A DNA stretch of 52,359 bases from an uncultured Alphaproteobacteria bacterium (GCA_902509695.1 CABWYP010000007.1:1-52359); one strand, 5' to 3'. Positions 43,324 to 52,359 are shown, counted from the first letter of the stretch. A program made the numbers and translations. The notes: generated by a model not told the origin, from the letters alone.

Positions 43324-45336
43324 ATGACAAAAGATAATAAGACTTCCACGCCAAGCTCAACTTCTAAAAGTGCTACGCCTAAAACACTAGCTGCCGCTCC
43401 GAGGAAAAAGTTAACTCTTAACACAACTGCTTTCCAAAAAAAAATGGCATCAATATCAGTTAACAATATTTTAGAAGAAGAACCGGATTATGAAAAAATG
43501 CCAAGTTTGGCAAGAACAAAAAGAAATCGCGAAAAACAAAAAACAAAATACAAACCTAACTTAACTAGTTCACAAAAGATTGTAAGAGAAGTTGATATCC
43601 CAGTTAAAATTTCAATCCAAGAACTTGCTAGCCGTATGTCTGAAAAAACAGGAGATGTAGTTAAATCTCTAATGAAAAATGGAATTATGGCTACTGCAAA
43701 TCAATATATTGATGGTGATACAGCTGAACTTATTGTTACTGAGTTAGGTCATACACCAAAAAGAGAAACAGCAATCAGCCTAAATGATGAAATTGCTAAT
43801 TTCCAAAAAACAACAAACTCTAATATTCAACCTCGTCCTCCCATTGTTACAGTGATGGGTCACGTTGACCATGGTAAAACATCTTTATTAGATTCTTTAA
43901 GAAATACAAACGTAACTGCTCGTGAGTCTGGTGGTATCACTCAGCATATAGGCGCTTACCAAATTCAACACAAAAACCAGCCAATTACCTTTTTAGATAC
44001 ACCAGGACATGCAGCATTTTCAAATATTCGCTCTAGAGGGGCAAATTTAACAGACGTAGTTGTCCTAGTTGTTGCTGCTAATGACAGTGTAAAACCTCAG
44101 ACCATAGAGGCTATCTCACATGCCAAAACTGCTAATGTGCCTATAGTCCTGGCTATCAATAAAATTGATCTACCTGACGTGGACGCTAATGTTGTAAGAA
44201 ATGACTTACTAAGTCATGAAGTAGTTGTTGAAAGCTTTAGTGGTGATGTCTTAGAAACAGAAATATCTGCTATAAAAAAAACAAATCTAGATAAGCTTTT
44301 AGACAATATTTTATTACAAATTGAAATTTTAGATTTAAACGTAGAACACAACAAACTTGCAGAAGCAATCGTTGTTGAATCTAAAATAGAAACTGGCAAA
44401 GGATCTGTTGCTACAGTAATTATTAAAAATGGTACTTTGAAGGAGGGAGATCATTTTACTTGTGGCTCCTCTTTTGGAAGGGTCAAGGCTTTATTTGATG
44501 AGTCAGGAAAAAGAGTGAAATTTGCTCCTCCTGGTATGCCAGTTGAAGTTTTAGGTTTTGACTCTGTTCCTCAAGCAGGTGAAACAGTTTTTGTTATGCC
44601 CAATGAAGAAGTAGCTAAAGACATTACGGAAAAAGCAAAAGAACAAAAAAAATTAGAAAATACGGCAGCTATCAAAAAATCCTCTTTAGAAGAAATGATG
44701 GCAAATGTATCAAAAGGTGATGTTAAAAAACTTCCAATTATTGTCAAAGCAGACGTTCAAGGGTCCTTAGAAGCTATTGTATCTTCCCTAGAAAAAGTTG
44801 GTAATGATGAAGTAAAAATTAATGTTATTCATAATGCTATTGGTGCTATTAATGAAAGTGACGTTAGTTTAGCTAACTCTGCTCAAGGTGTTGTTATTGG
44901 ATTTAATATTCGTGCCATCCCTCAAGCAAGAACTATCGCTAAAAGAGATAAAGTTGATATTCGCTATTACTCTATTATCTATGAGTTAATTGATGATATG
45001 AAAAAAATGTTATCTGGACTCCTAACACCTGATACTAAAGAGGAGATTATTGGACATGCTGAAGTCAGGGATACCTTTAACTCTTCTAAATTTGGGATGA
45101 TAGCAGGTTGTTTTGTGACAAATGGATTTGTTCAAAATTCTGCCAAAATCAGGTTGGTTAGAGAAGGAAAAATTATTCACGAAGGGGAAGTAGGAACCCT
45201 CAAAAGATTTAAAGATGATGTAAAAGAGGTGAGAGAAAACTATGAATGTGGTATTTCCTTTAAAGATTATTCTGATATTTTGGTTAAAGACGAAATTGAG
45301 TTTTATATAACTAAGGAAGTTCAAAAAGAATTATAG
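43324..45336 (+). CDS. infB: translation initiation factor IF-2
   Basis: GTPase that brings initiator tRNA to the 30S subunit. At 670 residues it is shorter than enterobacterial IF-2 because the N-terminal extension is reduced to a basic, low-complexity stretch of about 95 residues. One IF2_N domain follows (VKISIQELASRMSEKTGDVV), then the G domain with GHVDHGKTSLLD, DTPGHAAFSN and NKID, domain II, and the C-terminal domains. No ylxR gene lies between nusA and infB (10-base gap). Confidence 0.97.
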   Translation: MTKDNKTSTPSSTSKSATPKTLAAAPRKKLTLNTTAFQKKMASISVNNILEEEPDYEKMPSLARTKRNREKQKTKYKPNLTSSQKIVREVDIPVKISIQELASRMSEKTGDVVKSLMKNGIMATANQYIDGDTAELIVTELGHTPKRETAISLNDEIANFQKTTNSNIQPRPPIVTVMGHVDHGKTSLLDSLRNTNVTARESGGITQHIGAYQIQHKNQPITFLDTPGHAAFSNIRSRGANLTDVVVLVVAANDSVKPQTIEAISHAKTANVPIVLAINKIDLPDVDANVVRNDLLSHEVVVESFSGDVLETEISAIKKTNLDKLLDNILLQIEILDLNVEHNKLAEAIVVESKIETGKGSVATVIIKNGTLKEGDHFTCGSSFGRVKALFDESGKRVKFAPPGMPVEVLGFDSVPQAGETVFVMPNEEVAKDITEKAKEQKKLENTAAIKKSSLEEMMANVSKGDVKKLPIIVKADVQGSLEAIVSSLEKVGNDEVKINVIHNAIGAINESDVSLANSAQGVVIGFNIRAIPQARTIAKRDKVDIRYYSIIYELIDDMKKMLSGLLTPDTKEEIIGHAEVRDTFNSSKFGMIAGCFVTNGFVQNSAKIRLVREGKIIHEGEVGTLKRFKDDVKEVRENYECGISFKDYSDILVKDEIEFYITKEVQKEL

Positions 45337-45337
45337 T

Positions 45338-45682
45338 GTGGACAATAAGCCAAGTTTTCGAACAAAAAAAATTGCACTCTCTATTAAAAGGTTAGTATCT
45401 GAATATCTCGTAACTCATAGAGATTATTTATCAAAGTTTCCAACTGTTCGCTTTGAAATTACTGATGTTAAAGTTAGTAAAGACTTAAGGTTTGCTAAAA
45501 TTTTTTTAATTCACAATATTACTAATGAAGAATTTAAAGAATTCAGTAAGCTTTATTTAAGAGACATACAAAGCTTAATTGCTAGAACACTTACAAGTAA
45601 ATATACCCCTAAAGTTTCTTTAATTTTTGATCAATCTTTTCAAGAATCCTTAAAAGTACAATCACTTCTAGATAATTTATAG
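45338..45682 (+). CDS. rbfA: ribosome-binding factor A
   Basis: Helps late 30S maturation by binding the 16S 5' region. 114 residues with a GTG start one base after the infB stop. KH-like pattern with ITDVKVSKDLRFAKIF in the middle and KYTPKVSLIFDQSF near the end. Size and operon position are standard. Confidence 0.92.
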   Translation: MDNKPSFRTKKIALSIKRLVSEYLVTHRDYLSKFPTVRFEITDVKVSKDLRFAKIFLIHNITNEEFKEFSKLYLRDIQSLIARTLTSKYTPKVSLIFDQSFQESLKVQSLLDNL

Positions 45683-45687
45683 ATTAT

Positions 45688-46383
45688 ATGAAAGAAAAAT
45701 TTCCAAATAGTGGTTGGCTACTAATAAATAAACCAGAGGGTGTCGAGTCTTTTGGAGTAATTAGAAGGTTAAAGTTTCGATATTCCTTTCATAAAATAGG
45801 ATTTGCTGGCACTCTTGATCCTCTTGCCTCAGGTTTGCTGCTAATTGGAATAAATAAAGCAACTAAAAAAATTCCTGATATTCATAAAGAAAAAAAAAGT
45901 TATAAATTAGAAGTTAGGTTTGGGGCAGCAACAAGTACATTAGACTCAGAGGGAAGATTTCTTCAAATGAAATCAATAACTCATAATATTAATCACAGAA
46001 TTTTTCATTTAAAAAACTTTATTGGAAACTATCAACAAAAAATTCCTAATTATTCAGCTCACAAATTAAACGGTAAAAATTTTTATGAATTAGCAAGAAA
46101 AAATCAAATTATTGAAGATCGCTATAAGCAAGTATCTATTTGTAAGTTAAAAGTTTTATATTCAAGTATTTCTAAAATAGGAATCGAACTAGACTGTCAA
46201 ACTGGTTTTTATGTTAGAGCTTTTGCTGAAGAATTGGCAAAATCTTTAGGCGATATTGCCTATGCCAGTCGAATTAAAAGACTGAAAATAGGGGATTTTT
46301 CTCTAAAACAGGCCCTTGCCTATGAAAAAATCCTTGATTTTTCAGGCACAAATGATTTACATAGCCATCTGATTACCATTTGA
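45688..46383 (+). CDS. truB: tRNA pseudouridine-55 synthase, short form
   Basis: Makes pseudouridine 55 in the T-loop of tRNAs. 231 residues: the catalytic domain is complete, with the nucleophile D44 in GFAGTLDPLASG, KSYKLEVRFG and GFYVRAFAEELA. It ends soon after the conserved RLKIGDFSLKQA, so the C-terminal PUA-like domain present in many longer TruB proteins is missing or vestigial. Five bases after rbfA. Confidence 0.93.
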   Translation: MKEKFPNSGWLLINKPEGVESFGVIRRLKFRYSFHKIGFAGTLDPLASGLLLIGINKATKKIPDIHKEKKSYKLEVRFGAATSTLDSEGRFLQMKSITHNINHRIFHLKNFIGNYQQKIPNYSAHKLNGKNFYELARKNQIIEDRYKQVSICKLKVLYSSISKIGIELDCQTGFYVRAFAEELAKSLGDIAYASRIKRLKIGDFSLKQALAYEKILDFSGTNDLHSHLITI

Positions 46384-46432
46384 ACTGGGCGACATCCTGG
46401 TCAGATGATGTTTTACTTTGAAAGAAGTATTG
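46384..46432 (+). promoter_or_regulatory. possible rpsO leader structure
   Basis: The 49 bases between truB and rpsO can form a 6-base-pair stem, GACATC with GATGTT (one G-T), around a loop CTGGTCAGAT, placed before the start codon. S15 is known to repress its own mRNA through leader structures in several bacteria. This leader has the right place and size, but no specific S15-binding motif could be confirmed. Confidence 0.25.
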
Positions 46433-46687
46433 ATGTCGGAAATAGAATTAAACGATATAGCACGTGCTGATAATGACACTGGTTCACCAGAGTCCCAAAT
46501 TTTTTTTCTCACAAAGAAAATTAATCTGTTAACAGAACATATCAAGATACATAAGAAGGATTTTCATTCTCGAAGAGGTCTGCTGATGATGGTTGGTAAA
46601 AGAAATAGATTGATGGCGTATTTAAAGAAGAGGAATGTAGGTAAGTACACGGAAGTAGCAGATAAGTTAAAGTTAAGAAAAAAGTAA
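46433..46687 (+). CDS. rpsO: 30S ribosomal protein S15
   Basis: Primary 16S-binding protein of the 30S platform. From the ATG at 46433 it is 84 residues; a TTG five codons upstream is less likely. Contains the S15 signature: [29 protein letters not shown] and [12 protein letters not shown], ending LKLRKK. The N-terminal helix is a few residues shorter than in E. coli S15. Confidence 0.96.
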   Translation: MSEIELNDIARADNDTGSPESQIFFLTKKINLLTEHIKIHKKDFHSRRGLLMMVGKRNRLMAYLKKRNVGKYTEVADKLKLRKK

Positions 46688-46725
46688 ATTTTTTTAACTG
46701 ATTTAACCAAGCAGAAAAGAGGAAG

Positions 46726-48789
46726 ATGAAAATAGAACATACTTTTACGTTGGGTAACCAACAAATCAAATTAGAAACAAATCGAATTGCAAAGCAAGCA
46801 GATGCATCTGTTGTAGTAACCTGTGGTGAAACCATGGTTATGGCAAACATCTGTGCTGCAAAAACACAAAAACCTGATATCGATTTTTTTCCACTAACAG
46901 TTAATTATCAGGAAAAATATTATGCATCAGGAAAAATACCTGGTGGATTTTTTAAAAGAGAAGCAAGGCCAACAGAAAGAGAAACATTGATTTGTCGATT
47001 AATTGACAGACCTATTAGGCCTTTATTCCATAAAAATTTTAAAAACGAAACACAAGTAACTCTTACAGTTCTATCCTATGATGGATCTGTAGACCCAGAT
47101 ATAATTGCAATGTATGCAACGGGTGCTGCTCTTGCAATATCAGGCTTACCTGTTGCAGGAACATTAGGAGCTGCTAGAGTAGGCCATATAGATGGTAAGC
47201 TTGTTGCCAACCCTTCAATTCAAGAGTTGGAAAATTCATCTCTAGACTTAGTAGTGGCTGGTACAGAAGAAGGCGTGTTAATGGTTGAATCAGAAGCAAA
47301 AGAGCTACCTGAAAACACTATGCTTGAAGCAGTGATGTTTGGTCATGAATTTTTTCAAACTTTTATTAAAGAAGTTCATGAATTTGCAGGAAAGACAGAT
47401 ATCAAAAAATTTGATGTTCCTTCCCTTCCAGAATTTTATGAAGGTCTTCAAAAAGATATTTCTTCTAAAATAGCTAATCCCATCAAAGAGGCTTATGGTC
47501 TTGTCGATAAACAAGAAAGAAGTCAAAAATTAGACGAAATCAGATCATCAATTATTGAGAATGTAGAAGATGATCAGGTATTAGCAGCAACCACCATTAT
47601 TAAAGATATTGAAAAAGATGTTGTCCGTGGAGATATAATCAAAAATAAAAATCGTATTGATGGCAGGAAGCTTGATGAGGTAAGAAAAATTACTTGTGAG
47701 TTAGATATCCTACCTAGAGCTCATGGTTCCAGTTTGTTTACTAGGGGAGAGACTCAAGCGTTAGTGGTTACCACTCTTGGAACTGGCGATGATGAACAAA
47801 TGATCGACTCTTTAGATCCTATGCATAAACAGCATTTTATGTTGCATTATAATTTTCCACCCTATTCAGTCGGTGAAGTCGGAAGATCAGGTTTTACAGG
47901 TAGAAGAGAAATAGGTCATGGTAAGCTTGCTTGGAGAGCGGTTAATCCCATGCTGCCTTCAAAAGAAGATTTCCCCTATACCCTTCGATTAGTATCTGAA
48001 ATAACTGAGTCTAACGGGTCTAGTTCAATGGCTACAGTATGTGGATCCTCGTTAGCTTTAATGGCAGCAGGAGTTCCAGTAAAAAAACATATTGGTGGAA
48101 TTGCCATGGGTCTTATTAAAGAGGGAAACGACTTTGTAGTACTGAGTGATATTTTAGGTGATGAAGATCATTTAGGAGACATGGATTTTAAAGTTGCAGG
48201 TACTATGGACGGCATTACATCTCTTCAAATGGATATTAAGATTACAAGTATAACAAAGGAAATCATGGAGATTGCTTTGAACCAAGCTGCTGGAGGAAGA
48301 AAACATATTATTGAAATTATGTCTAAAGCTTTACCAGAAGCTCGAACAAAGTTCTCCAAACATGCTCCACAAGTAATTTCTATTTCAATTGACAAAGCTA
48401 AGATCAAAGATGTTATTGGTTCTGGTGGTAAAGTAATTAGAAATATTGTTGAAGTCTCAGGTGCTAAGCTTGAAGTTAATGACGATGGTATTGTCAAAAT
48501 TGCCTCTAGCAATGAAGAGTCTATTAATACTGCTAAACAAATGGTTGAAGATATTGTAGCTGAACCTGAAATAGGTAAAGTCTATAACGGCAAAGTTGTA
48601 AAAATCGTTGAGTTTGGAGCTTTTGTTAACTTTATGGGTGCTCGCGATGGTCTTTTACACGTTTCTCAAATCTCTCAAAAAAGAGTGGAGAATGTTTCTG
48701 ATGTTCTATCAGAAGGTCAAGAAGTCCAAGTGAAAGTACTTGATGTTGATCGGGCGGGTAAAGTTAAACTCAGCATGAAAGAAGTCTAA
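46726..48789 (+). CDS. pnp: polyribonucleotide nucleotidyltransferase (PNPase)
   Basis: Phosphorolytic 3'-5' exoribonuclease. 687 residues with two RNase PH cores: the first around PGGFFKREARPTERETL and LIDRPIRPLF, the second around YNFPPYSVGEVGR and the active-site aspartates in ILGDEDHLGDMDFK. Then a KH domain (IGSGGKVIRNIVEVSGA) and an S1 domain (GKVVKIVEFGAFVNF) at the C-terminus. GAGGAAG precedes the ATG. Follows rpsO, the classical arrangement. Confidence 0.97.
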   Translation: MKIEHTFTLGNQQIKLETNRIAKQADASVVVTCGETMVMANICAAKTQKPDIDFFPLTVNYQEKYYASGKIPGGFFKREARPTERETLICRLIDRPIRPLFHKNFKNETQVTLTVLSYDGSVDPDIIAMYATGAALAISGLPVAGTLGAARVGHIDGKLVANPSIQELENSSLDLVVAGTEEGVLMVESEAKELPENTMLEAVMFGHEFFQTFIKEVHEFAGKTDIKKFDVPSLPEFYEGLQKDISSKIANPIKEAYGLVDKQERSQKLDEIRSSIIENVEDDQVLAATTIIKDIEKDVVRGDIIKNKNRIDGRKLDEVRKITCELDILPRAHGSSLFTRGETQALVVTTLGTGDDEQMIDSLDPMHKQHFMLHYNFPPYSVGEVGRSGFTGRREIGHGKLAWRAVNPMLPSKEDFPYTLRLVSEITESNGSSSMATVCGSSLALMAAGVPVKKHIGGIAMGLIKEGNDFVVLSDILGDEDHLGDMDFKVAGTMDGITSLQMDIKITSITKEIMEIALNQAAGGRKHIIEIMSKALPEARTKFSKHAPQVISISIDKAKIKDVIGSGGKVIRNIVEVSGAKLEVNDDGIVKIASSNEESINTAKQMVEDIVAEPEIGKVYNGKVVKIVEFGAFVNFMGARDGLLHVSQISQKRVENVSDVLSEGQEVQVKVLDVDRAGKVKLSMKEV

Positions 48790-48800
48790 TAAATATTTAT

Positions 48801-48834
48801 TAGCAGCACAGACTAAATATTGTTTGTGCTGCTA
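48801..48834 (+). terminator. perfect hairpin after pnp, without a U-run
   Basis: TAGCAGCACA (48801-48810) and TGTGCTGCTA (48825-48834) pair over ten bases with a 14-base loop, 11 bases after the pnp stop. The following bases are A-rich (AAAAATT) rather than T-rich. It may be an RNA 3'-end protection or processing element instead of a pure intrinsic terminator. Confidence 0.6.
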
Positions 48835-48955
48835 AAAATTCTGTTCTATTAACTGATTAAGATAGATCAAATATAATTAATTAGGTTAAAGGCACATTTT
48901 GTGATACTAGATCTTATCCCATAGATCGAATCTTTAATATCAACCCTTATAATAT

Positions 48956-50149
48956 ATGAAAAAATTCTCTGATTTTAATCTTATACCTCCTGTATTAAAT
49001 GCGCTTAAAAAATTAAAATTATCAGAACCAACTCCCATTCAAGCACTTTCTATTCCTTTAGCTATGGAAGGCAGAGATTTACTTGGAACAGCACAAACTG
49101 GTACAGGTAAAACTTTTGCATTTGGTATACCTTTGGTAAATCATTTAGCCTTAAACAAGAATAGTTGTGCATTAATTTTAACACCTACAAGAGAACTAGC
49201 ATTACAAGTATTAACAGCTTTAAAAAGTCTTACCTCTAAAGATAATCTATTAGTTGCTGCTTTATTGATAGGAGGGGATTCTATTCAAAAACAATTAAAA
49301 CAATTAAAAAAAGCAAGACTCGTTGTAGGAACCCCAGGTCGTATGAAAGACCACTTGAAACGCAATAGTTTAAAGTTAAATAAATTTGATTATTTAGTTC
49401 TTGATGAAACTGACAGAATGCTCGATATGGGTTTTGTAGACGATATTAAAGCCATTATTGAAAAACTACCTAGCCATCAAACTTTACTATTTTCTGCTAC
49501 TCTTCCAAAAAACATATCAAATTTAGCTCAAAAATTTTTAAATAAGCCAGAACGAGTGAATGTGGGAAAAGAAAATACTCCTATTATTGATATCAAACAA
49601 GAAGTTCGAAACGTTAGTCAAAAAGAAAAATATGATCAACTAAAAATAGAGCTACTGGAGCGAACAGGCTCCATTGTCTTATTTGTAAAAACTAAAAGAA
49701 GTGCAGATAGAATTGCCCTTCAACTTCGAAAAGATAAATTTGATGCAGAAGCTATACATGGTGATTTAAGACAAAGCAAAAGAGAAAAAGTTTTAATGAA
49801 ATTTAGAAAAAATAGATTTCAAATTTTAGTTGCAACTGATGTAGCTGCACGAGGATTAGATATTCCTCTCATTGAACACGTCATTAATTATGATATTCCC
49901 CAAAATCCTGAAGACTATATACACCGAATAGGAAGAACTGCTAGGGCAGGCGCTAAAGGAAGTGCTTTAACATTCTTAACACCCACTGACCAAAAAAACT
50001 GGTACTTAATTGAAAAATTAATTAATCCTAACGCAGAACCACCAAAAAGAAAGACTGACTCTCGAAGGAAAAAAGTAAAAAAATCTTTTAGAAAATTTCA
50101 TAAAATGACTTTTAAATCTAGAAGAAAAAAAACTAAAAAAAAGCATTAG
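48956..50149 (+). CDS. DEAD-box RNA helicase, RhlE-like, with DETD motif
   Basis: ATP-dependent RNA helicase of 397 residues. Q-motif PTPIQALSIP, motif I AQTGTGKTF, Ia PTRELALQ, motif II VLDETDRMLDMGF (D150-D153; Thr instead of Ala of DEAD), motif III SATLP, motif V ATDVAARGLDIP and motif VI HRIGRTARAG. The last 40 residues are extremely basic (RRKKVKKSFRK and similar), an RNA-binding tail. Lies downstream of pnp in the same direction across a 166-base gap. Such helicases aid ribosome assembly or PNPase-linked RNA decay. Confidence 0.93.
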   Translation: MKKFSDFNLIPPVLNALKKLKLSEPTPIQALSIPLAMEGRDLLGTAQTGTGKTFAFGIPLVNHLALNKNSCALILTPTRELALQVLTALKSLTSKDNLLVAALLIGGDSIQKQLKQLKKARLVVGTPGRMKDHLKRNSLKLNKFDYLVLDETDRMLDMGFVDDIKAIIEKLPSHQTLLFSATLPKNISNLAQKFLNKPERVNVGKENTPIIDIKQEVRNVSQKEKYDQLKIELLERTGSIVLFVKTKRSADRIALQLRKDKFDAEAIHGDLRQSKREKVLMKFRKNRFQILVATDVAARGLDIPLIEHVINYDIPQNPEDYIHRIGRTARAGAKGSALTFLTPTDQKNWYLIEKLINPNAEPPKRKTDSRRKKVKKSFRKFHKMTFKSRRKKTKKKH

Positions 50150-50185
50150 ATTTAGAAATTTATGAGAATTATTTTAAAAAGAAGT

Positions 50186-50338
50186 TTACTTATCTGAAAT
50201 TGGTCTGCTGGTTATTGAGTCACGAGAATAAATAAATACAGCTTTTACATCTCTACCCACTCCCTTTGCAGTCCCCATGACCGTGTTACAGCTTGTAAGG
50301 ATAAAACTGCCTATACATAATAATACAATAAATTTCAT
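50186..50338 (-). CDS. tiny entericidin-like lipoprotein (second of a tandem pair)
   Basis: A 50-residue frame starting with ATG at 50338. It has a short hydrophobic signal ending in the lipobox LTSC (Cys17), directly followed by NTVMGTAKGVGRDVKAV, the CNTVxGxGxD pattern of the entericidin A/B family. A polar tail of about 16 residues ends PISDK. Starts 2 bases after the stop of the first copy. Entericidins are small membrane lipoproteins linked to stress-related envelope effects or toxin-antidote pairs; the role here is unknown. Confidence 0.75.
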   Translation of the reverse strand: MKFIVLLCIGSFILTSCNTVMGTAKGVGRDVKAVFIYSRDSITSRPISDK

Positions 50339-50340
50339 AT

Positions 50341-50466
50341 TTATAAACCTGGCACCACTGACCTTACATCATCTATAACGCCTTTAGTAAAACCAGTTAC
50401 AGTGTTGCATGAAGATAGGGCAAAATTTAAAGATAAGATTATAGTTATAAAAAAAACTTTTTTCAT
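50341..50466 (-). CDS. tiny entericidin-like lipoprotein (first of a tandem pair)
   Basis: A 41-residue frame whose ATG overlaps the fabI stop as ATGA, implying translational coupling. Signal [16 protein letters not shown], then the lipobox LSSC (Cys20) and NTVTGFTKGVIDDVRSV. It shares the CNTVxG and K-G-V-x-x-D-V features with the following 50-residue protein, so the two are probable duplicates. Processing would need Lgt, Lsp and the Lnt encoded at 39655-41133. Confidence 0.75.
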   Translation of the reverse strand: MKKVFFITIILSLNFALSSCNTVTGFTKGVIDDVRSVVPGL

Positions 50467-51239
50467 AGATCTTGAATACTCATACCAACATTATTATATC
50501 CATTGTCAACATACAATATCTCACCAGTAACACCTTTAGATAATTCACTTATTAAATACACTGAGGACTTACCAATATCATCTAAAGATAGGGGTTTTTT
50601 AATTGGTGAGTTATTAATAGTATAATTATAAATCTGCCTTGATTTATTGATTACCGCTCCAGCAAGAGTTCTCATTGGACCAGCAGAAATAGCATTGACC
50701 CTTATTCCCCTATCTCCCATATCTACAGCAAGATACTTAATAGATGTTTCTAACGCTGCTTTTGCAACCCCCATTACATTATAACTCTGCATATAACGAG
50801 TTGACCCGTAATAAGTTAGGGCCATTATGGATGCACCATCATTCATTTTAGGGGAGAGCAATCTTGTCATCTCTGTGAGTGAGTAAGCTGATATATGTAA
50901 AGTTTTTAAAAAATTTTCTTTTGAGGTATTTAAATACTTACCTGATAGTTCATTTTTATCAGAATAGGCAACTGCATGAACGAAAAAATCAATATTACCC
51001 TCAATGCCTTTGCAAACACTCTCTAACGAGGAAGTGTCTGAGACATCACAAGGCATAATTCCTAAACAATTAATTTTTTTTGAAAGGGGCTCCACTCTTT
51101 TTTTTATAGAGTCATTTTGATATGTAAGATACATACTTGCACCCTCATCACTTAAACATTTAGCGATGCCCCATGCAATTGAATGATCGTTTGCTATTCC
51201 AACAATAAGACCTTTTTTACCATCTAAAACTTTAGTCAT
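50463..51239 (-). CDS. fabI: enoyl-[acyl-carrier-protein] reductase (NADH)
   Basis: Last reduction in each cycle of type II fatty-acid synthesis. 258 residues. N-terminal [19 protein letters not shown] (atypical SDR cofactor loop of FabI). The active site has Y143 in LTYYG, Y153 and K160 in SYNVMGVAK (Tyr-x6-Lys), followed by AGPMRTLA. Overlaps fabB by 8 bases upstream and the lipoprotein gene by 4 bases downstream. Confidence 0.97.
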   Translation of the reverse strand: MTKVLDGKKGLIVGIANDHSIAWGIAKCLSDEGASMYLTYQNDSIKKRVEPLSKKINCLGIMPCDVSDTSSLESVCKGIEGNIDFFVHAVAYSDKNELSGKYLNTSKENFLKTLHISAYSLTEMTRLLSPKMNDGASIMALTYYGSTRYMQSYNVMGVAKAALETSIKYLAVDMGDRGIRVNAISAGPMRTLAGAVINKSRQIYNYTINNSPIKKPLSLDDIGKSSVYLISELSKGVTGEILYVDNGYNNVGMSIQDL

Positions 51240-52359
51240 TATAACTTGTTATATATATCGAGGCGTTAGTACCTCCAAAGCCAAAACTATTAGATAAAAT
51301 AGAATTTATTTTTACATCATTTTTGTTTTTACGAATAACATTCATCCCTTTGGCTTGCTCGTCTAAATTTGAAATATTTGCTGACTCCACTAAAAAATTA
51401 TTTTCCATCATGAGTAGTGAATAAACTGCCTCTTGAACACCTGTAGCACCTAGTGAATGACCAGTAAGAGACTTAGTAGAACTAATAGGTGGCACGTTAT
51501 CACCGAATACTTCTTTAATGCCTTTCAATTCAATCATATCTCCAACAGGTGTTGAGGTCCCATGAGCATTAATGTAGTCAACGGGTCTACCTTCGGTAGC
51601 CATTTGCATGCATCTAACCGCCCCTTCTCCAGATGGTTGAACCATGTCATGTCCATCAGATGTTTGTCCAAAACCTTTTATTTCAGCAATTATATTAGCC
51701 CCTCTAGCCTTGGCACTATCAAGACTTTCAACTACAAGTACACCTGCACCCCCTCCAATAACAAACCCATCTCGTTCAGAGTCATAAGCTCTTGAAGCTT
51801 TAGTTGGATTATCATTATACTTACTTGATAGGGCACCCATTGCATCAAATAGAATAGACATTGTCCAATGAGTCTCCTCTCCACCACCTGCAAAAACTAT
51901 TTCTTGCTGACCGTGTCTAATCAGATCAAAGGCATTACCAATACAGTGCAAGCTTGTAGAGCAAGCTGAACTTATAGAATAATTTACACCTTTTATTTTA
52001 AAGGGTGTTGCCAAAGTTGCAGAGTTACCAGATGCCATTGTTCTTGTTACCATATAAGGACCAATCTTTTTTACACCTTTTTCTCTAGCAATATCAAAGG
52101 CTTGAAGAAGTTGATATGTTGAGGGACCTCCAGATCCCATTACAAGACCAGTATTAACATTAGAAATAAGACTTTCATCAAGCCCAGAGTGTTTAATTGC
52201 CTCTTGCATTGCAATATAATTATAAGCAGCACCCTCTCCCATAAAACGGAGTATTTTTCTATCTACATTCTCTTCAATATTTATGGAGGGTTTACCATGA
52301 ACATGACTTCTCATACCAAGTTCTTCATACTCTTTGCAATGACTTATTCCTGATTTAAC
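51232..52359 (-). CDS. fabB: beta-ketoacyl-ACP synthase I, 5' end beyond the window
   Basis: Condensing enzyme of fatty-acid synthesis, needed for unsaturated chains with FabA. The frame stays open to the window edge. The codons before the first in-frame ATG (52314) read [15 protein letters not shown], which fits the FabB N-terminal region (GRSGI...[11 protein letters not shown]). The gene therefore continues outside the window rather than starting at that ATG. The catalytic triad is visible: Cys in SSACSTSLH, His in [11 protein letters not shown] and His in [11 protein letters not shown]. Glycine-rich [10 protein letters not shown] is near the end. Confidence 0.95.
   Translation of the reverse strand, partial: VKSGISHCKEYEELGMRSHVHGKPSINIEENVDRKILRFMGEGAAYNYIAMQEAIKHSGLDESLISNVNTGLVMGSGGPSTYQLLQAFDIAREKGVKKIGPYMVTRTMASGNSATLATPFKIKGVNYSISSACSTSLHCIGNAFDLIRHGQQEIVFAGGGEETHWTMSILFDAMGALSSKYNDNPTKASRAYDSERDGFVIGGGAGVLVVESLDSAKARGANIIAEIKGFGQTSDGHDMVQPSGEGAVRCMQMATEGRPVDYINAHGTSTPVGDMIELKGIKEVFGDNVPPISSTKSLTGHSLGATGVQEAVYSLLMMENNFLVESANISNLDEQAKGMNVIRKNKNDVKINSILSNSFGFGGTNASIYITSYND

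Noticed and set aside
48948-48953. Perfect TATAAT directly before the helicase ATG
   Set aside because: Transcription from it would begin after the start codon at 48956, and no -35 box is seen; not accepted as the promoter.
51232-52314. fabB as a complete 360-residue gene
   Set aside because: Codons upstream to the window edge are open and match the FabB N-terminal region, so the gene is truncated by the window.

Overview
The window is AT-rich, densely packed DNA from what looks like a streamlined marine alphaproteobacterium. Supporting signs are the many 1-30 base gene overlaps and short gaps, frequent TTG/GTG starts, a green-type proteorhodopsin with its own carotenoid/retinal genes, an aminoethylphosphonate uptake and breakdown locus, and gene orders typical of the class (fabB-fabI; miaB-phoH-ybeY-corC-lnt; nusA-infB-rbfA-truB-rpsO-pnp). 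SAR11-like or HIMB59/AEGEAN-169-like bacteria fit this lifestyle, but lineage cannot be fixed from the sequence alone. No rRNA, tRNA, CRISPR array, insertion sequence or prophage was seen.

Layout. 1-4605: the tail of a probable endonuclease III gene, a full-length pyruvate carboxylase and ispH. 4598-12056: a light-harvesting island. On the minus strand, proteorhodopsin ends in a strong UUCG-capped terminator and is followed by two small membrane-protein genes and crtI-crtB-crtY-blh, all overlapping. Divergent from proteorhodopsin, on the plus strand, lie a 71-codon membrane-protein gene, a GGPP/FPP synthase and an NTF2-fold protein. The island plus ispH covers IPP/DMAPP formation, GGPP, phytoene, lycopene, beta-carotene, retinal and the opsin. 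The 171-base divergent gap holds a 26-base imperfect palindrome that could control both sides.

12069-22762: housekeeping and cell-envelope genes, namely metY with a promoter and terminator, an SMP-30 protein with one altered metal ligand, msrA, tsaB, a polysaccharide deacetylase, a Bax-type glucosaminidase, a NifU-like Fe-S protein, trpS and glnD.

22881-35048: a phosphorus region. DUF47 plus a PiT phosphate transporter, then phnA, phnY and a TIGR03364-type FAD oxidoreductase, an EamA permease and a convergent HAD hydrolase. These are followed by an AepXVW/PhnS2T2-type phosphonate ABC transporter and a very divergent PiT-like transporter. Together they can take up aminoethylphosphonate-type compounds and release phosphate and acetate. 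No PhnW aminotransferase is present, so the FAD enzyme is the candidate for the deaminating step.

35073-48789: a SET-domain methyltransferase, then rimI-like, miaB, phoH, ybeY, corC, lnt and trmB, followed by the nusA-to-pnp transcription/translation operon. The rimP gene that normally precedes nusA is absent, and a terminator lies 14 bases before the nusA start. 48956-52359: a DEAD-box (here DETD) helicase and, on the minus strand, fabB (cut by the window edge), fabI and two tiny entericidin-like lipoprotein genes coupled to fabI.
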